The position numbers were made by a program, and so were the translations under genes. Below the pieces are notes generated by a model. That model searched no databases, was not told the DNA's origin, and was given only the letters and a program-made list of their open reading frames with translations. A stretch of 5,200 bases of DNA, taken from contig JAMXLQ010000143.1 of the NCBI GenBank assembly GCA_024280975.1, positions 1 through 5,200 on the forward strand, given 5' to 3'. This stretch comes from Methanosarcina sp. GTDB lineage: Archaea > Halobacteriota > Methanosarcinia > Methanosarcinales > Methanosarcinaceae. Below are positions 4,534 through 5,200 of this stretch, piece after piece (the stretch's first letter is position 1; each line of letters starts with the position of its first letter).

Positions 4534-5200
4534 ATGTTGGGAAAAGATCACGTTTCTATAACACTTGGAACAGTATTTCCATTTACGATTCCACTGATAT
4601 TTTCAGAGAACTCACACCCTGTATATGCTTTCTGTTTACTTGTGACTGCTTTCATAGGTTCGCTGATGCCTGATGCAGACAGTGACGAAAGGCCCAAGTT
4701 ACACTATGATTTCAAAATAATTTATTATATTATGGTTCTTCTTCATAAGCTGATAGTTTTTTCTCTCAGTTTCTTTAATTTAAATGAAAAAATGAATCTC
4801 CAATATATTGTAGAGGAGCAGCATAGAGGCGTAATGCATTCGCCTATTGGAGTATTCATCAGCTCCTTTGTACTCACTTTGTTGATAACAATAGTCGGCT
4901 ATTTCATTTTCCATGGAATAAATGCTACTCTTATAGGTTTCTTGTTTTTAGGATTGATCTCTGGTCAATTTTTACACCTACTCGAAGATTCCTGTACAGT
5001 TTCAGGGATCAATTGGTTATTTCCATTCGGAACTGGTGAGTTAAAAGGTAGTATTTACACAGGTAACAAAATAGAAGGAAAGAAGGATATCAGGCCTTTT
5101 TTATACAGAGTTTTCCTATTATTTTTCTCTGTAATATTGTTGATCCTTCACTTACTGGGAACTATAGATGTAAAAGAATCAGTTATTTATTTCTTTATTT
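4534..5200 (+). CDS. YdjM/DUF457-family membrane-bound metal-dependent hydrolase-like protein (3' end outside window)
   Basis: The frame is open from the ATG at 4534 to the right edge (222 codons) and shows the ordered motifs of the YdjM (DUF457, 'LexA-binding inner membrane-associated hydrolase') family: GKDH near the start (H6), GSLMPDADSDE (42-52), HRGVMHSP (97-104), and GQFLHLLEDSCTVSGINWLF (144-163), whose last part corresponds to the conserved His-Asp-Thr-Gly-Trp-Phe pattern. These His and Asp residues are the presumed metal ligands. Hydrophobic stretches at about 29-45, 62-80, 105-127, 132-150 and 190-208 indicate several membrane segments. The substrate is unknown for the family; the E. 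coli member YdjM is under LexA control, which cannot be carried over to an archaeon. No Shine-Dalgarno sequence precedes the ATG; a GTG at 4516 would add six residues, and the frame stays open further upstream into the mobile element. ATG is chosen because GKDH then lies at the expected N-terminal position. Confidence 0.8.
   Translation, partial: MLGKDHVSITLGTVFPFTIPLIFSENSHPVYAFCLLVTAFIGSLMPDADSDERPKLHYDFKIIYYIMVLLHKLIVFSLSFFNLNEKMNLQYIVEEQHRGVMHSPIGVFISSFVLTLLITIVGYFIFHGINATLIGFLFLGLISGQFLHLLEDSCTVSGINWLFPFGTGELKGSIYTGNKIEGKKDIRPFLYRVFLLFFSVILLILHLLGTIDVKESVIYFFI

Noticed and set aside
1..5200. tRNA, rRNA, CRISPR or riboswitch
   Set aside because: No cloverleaf-like conserved arms, no spaced identical repeats and no recognisable riboswitch core were seen on either strand by reading.

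Overview
The window looks like chromosome from a methanogenic archaeon of the Methanosarcina type. The basis is a cytosolic heterodisulfide reductase operon in the order hdrA-hdrC-hdrB (as in the hdrA1C1B1 locus described for Methanosarcina), an oligo-T style archaeal terminator, and AT-rich intergenic DNA with IS debris. Genus assignment is inference from remembered family features; no search was run.

Left part (1-3214, + strand): the 3' two thirds or so of hdrA, complete hdrC (ATGA overlap with hdrA), and complete hdrB, whose best start is a TTG inside the end of hdrC. Together they encode a soluble enzyme that reduces the CoM-S-S-CoB heterodisulfide, the terminal electron acceptor of methanogenesis. 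HdrA carries flavin and FeS clusters, HdrC relays electrons through two [4Fe-4S] clusters, and HdrB holds the CCG-domain catalytic clusters. Several cluster-ligand positions deviate from the textbook: a shortened ferredoxin motif and a cysteine-less MvhD-like tail in HdrA, and Thr in place of one cysteine in the second CCG motif of HdrB.

Middle (3215-4012): a T-rich terminator, then a convergent minus-strand gene for a small FMN-binding split-barrel (pyridoxamine 5'-phosphate oxidase-like) protein. Its upstream region contains a 14-bp palindrome.

Right part (4013-5200): DNA becomes visibly AT-rich. 4013-4533 contains no convincing gene. It holds a start-less minus-strand reading frame and a 161-bp MITE-like or internally deleted IS element with about 34-bp imperfect terminal inverted repeats and a possible TCCA target duplication. 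Next to it begins a membrane-associated metal-dependent hydrolase-like protein (YdjM/DUF457 family) that runs off the right edge.

I see no clear previously undescribed system. The most informative oddities are the altered FeS ligands of the Hdr subunits and the small IS-derived element.
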